A DNA stretch of 25,073 nucleotides from Chrysophaeum taylorii (lineage: Eukaryota > Sar > Pelagophyceae > Pelagomonadales > Pelagomonadaceae), in NCBI GenBank assembly GCA_029834535.1, contig JAQMWT010000369.1, positions 1-25,073 of the forward strand. The letters are read 5' to 3'. A program made the position numbers and the translations under genes. Each line of letters begins with the position of its first letter. Position 1 is the stretch's first letter. The notes under the pieces were generated by a model, which saw nothing but the letters and a program-made list of their open reading frames with translations, ran no database searches and was not told the DNA's origin. Below are positions 24,729-25,073 of the stretch, piece after piece.

Positions 24729-25073
24729 AAATCTATCCTTTTCTTCCGGCGGCGTATCCGTGTCTCGATCCGTAAGTATCGAACCCGTTTCGGGGGGGTC
24801 CGCAGGAAAGATGGCGTCGTCCCCGACGTCAACTCTGTCGTAAAATCGTCGTCTGCATACTCGCGCTGGTCATCGTCTCGTCAGTCGAATGCGCGCAACG
24901 AGCTAGCACTGCATGAATTCATGTCTGGCTCACAGCCAGTTCGGTCGCCGGCGGTCATCTCTGAGGTCAAGATAAGCCGATGTCATCGAGTGCTTCCTCA
25001 TCAAAAATAACGGTGGGTCGTCCGTGGACCGACCTTCTTCAAATAACGTTATCGCGGGACACTGGTTCCACAA
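24729..25073 (-). other. gypsy-C sequence upstream of the first Met
   Basis: The phase of the 1348-codon frame stays open for about 40 codons upstream (RVDVGDDAIFPADPPETGSI and TDRDTDTPPEEKDRF), then reaches a TGA at about 24855. This suggests that gag continues here in another phase. Beyond that I see no identifiable domain, LTR or repeat before the window ends. Confidence 0.4.

Larger units (their letters stand above)
17727..25073 (-). mobile_element. Ty3/gypsy LTR retrotransposon gypsy-C carrying a C5-methyltransferase (partial, runs off right edge)
   Basis: A minus-strand element with order protease-like region - C5-methyltransferase - RT - RNase H - integrase - tail, in three large frames (24728-20682, 20685-19987, 19987-18095), followed by a polypurine tract and a 3' LTR start at 18054. 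It is better preserved than gypsy-B and aligns with it along RT, RNase H, integrase and tail. Only two frame changes separate the frames. Gag and the 5' LTR would lie beyond 25073. Confidence 0.85.

Overview
This is a eukaryotic, transposon-packed region; I see no convincing host gene, tRNA, rRNA, CRISPR array or prokaryotic operon. Nearly everything recognisable is retroelement sequence, most of it on the minus strand. The organism is not proven. Cytosine methyltransferases captured by LTR retrotransposons have been reported from dinoflagellates and charophyte algae, so an alveolate protist (dinoflagellate or perkinsid type) is my best guess.

Layout. (1) 64-6282, minus: a decayed Ty1/copia element in the order gag - protease - integrase - reverse transcriptase - RNase H, broken by stops and frame changes. 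(2) 6283-6398: a short piece of the C-terminal tail of a Ty3/gypsy polyprotein fused to the copia gag, followed by about 780 bp of GC-rich sequence with two perfect palindromes and no identified gene. (3) 7178-16776, minus: a nearly complete but dead Ty3/gypsy element (here 'gypsy-B') with two LTRs about 91% identical by eye, a polypurine tract, a candidate primer-binding site, gag, a C5 cytosine-DNA-methyltransferase domain, RT, RNase H, integrase and a conserved C-terminal tail. It has been hit by three copies of a roughly 360-bp SINE-like element and one 5'-truncated LINE. One SINE copy has in turn been split by a 1.04-kb segment carrying a Pif1/Helitron-type helicase remnant. (4) 16777-17727: a small unidentified coding fragment, then a second copy of the helicase-linked repeat with a huge TTTG/TTTC microsatellite. 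(5) About 17728-25073, minus: a second, better preserved Ty3/gypsy element ('gypsy-C') running off the right edge. Its 1348-codon reading frame joins protease-like, complete C5-methyltransferase and RT domains in one polyprotein.

The most interesting system is the DNA methyltransferase built into the pol polyprotein of two related Ty3/gypsy elements, between protease and reverse transcriptase. In gypsy-C all the expected C5-methyltransferase motifs are readable, including the PPC catalytic cysteine. In gypsy-B the cysteine codon has become TGA and the domain is interrupted by a SINE. The second is a SINE/LINE partnership. Three SINE copies and the LINE end in the same (GTTA)n tail, preceded by a related 3' sequence that folds into the same two hairpins with compensating base changes. 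Target-site duplications frame the insertions (13, 7 and 13 bp for the SINEs, 22 bp for the LINE). The nesting gives a relative history: gypsy-B inserted, its LTRs diverged, SINEs and the LINE landed in it, and a helicase-bearing segment entered a SINE tail.
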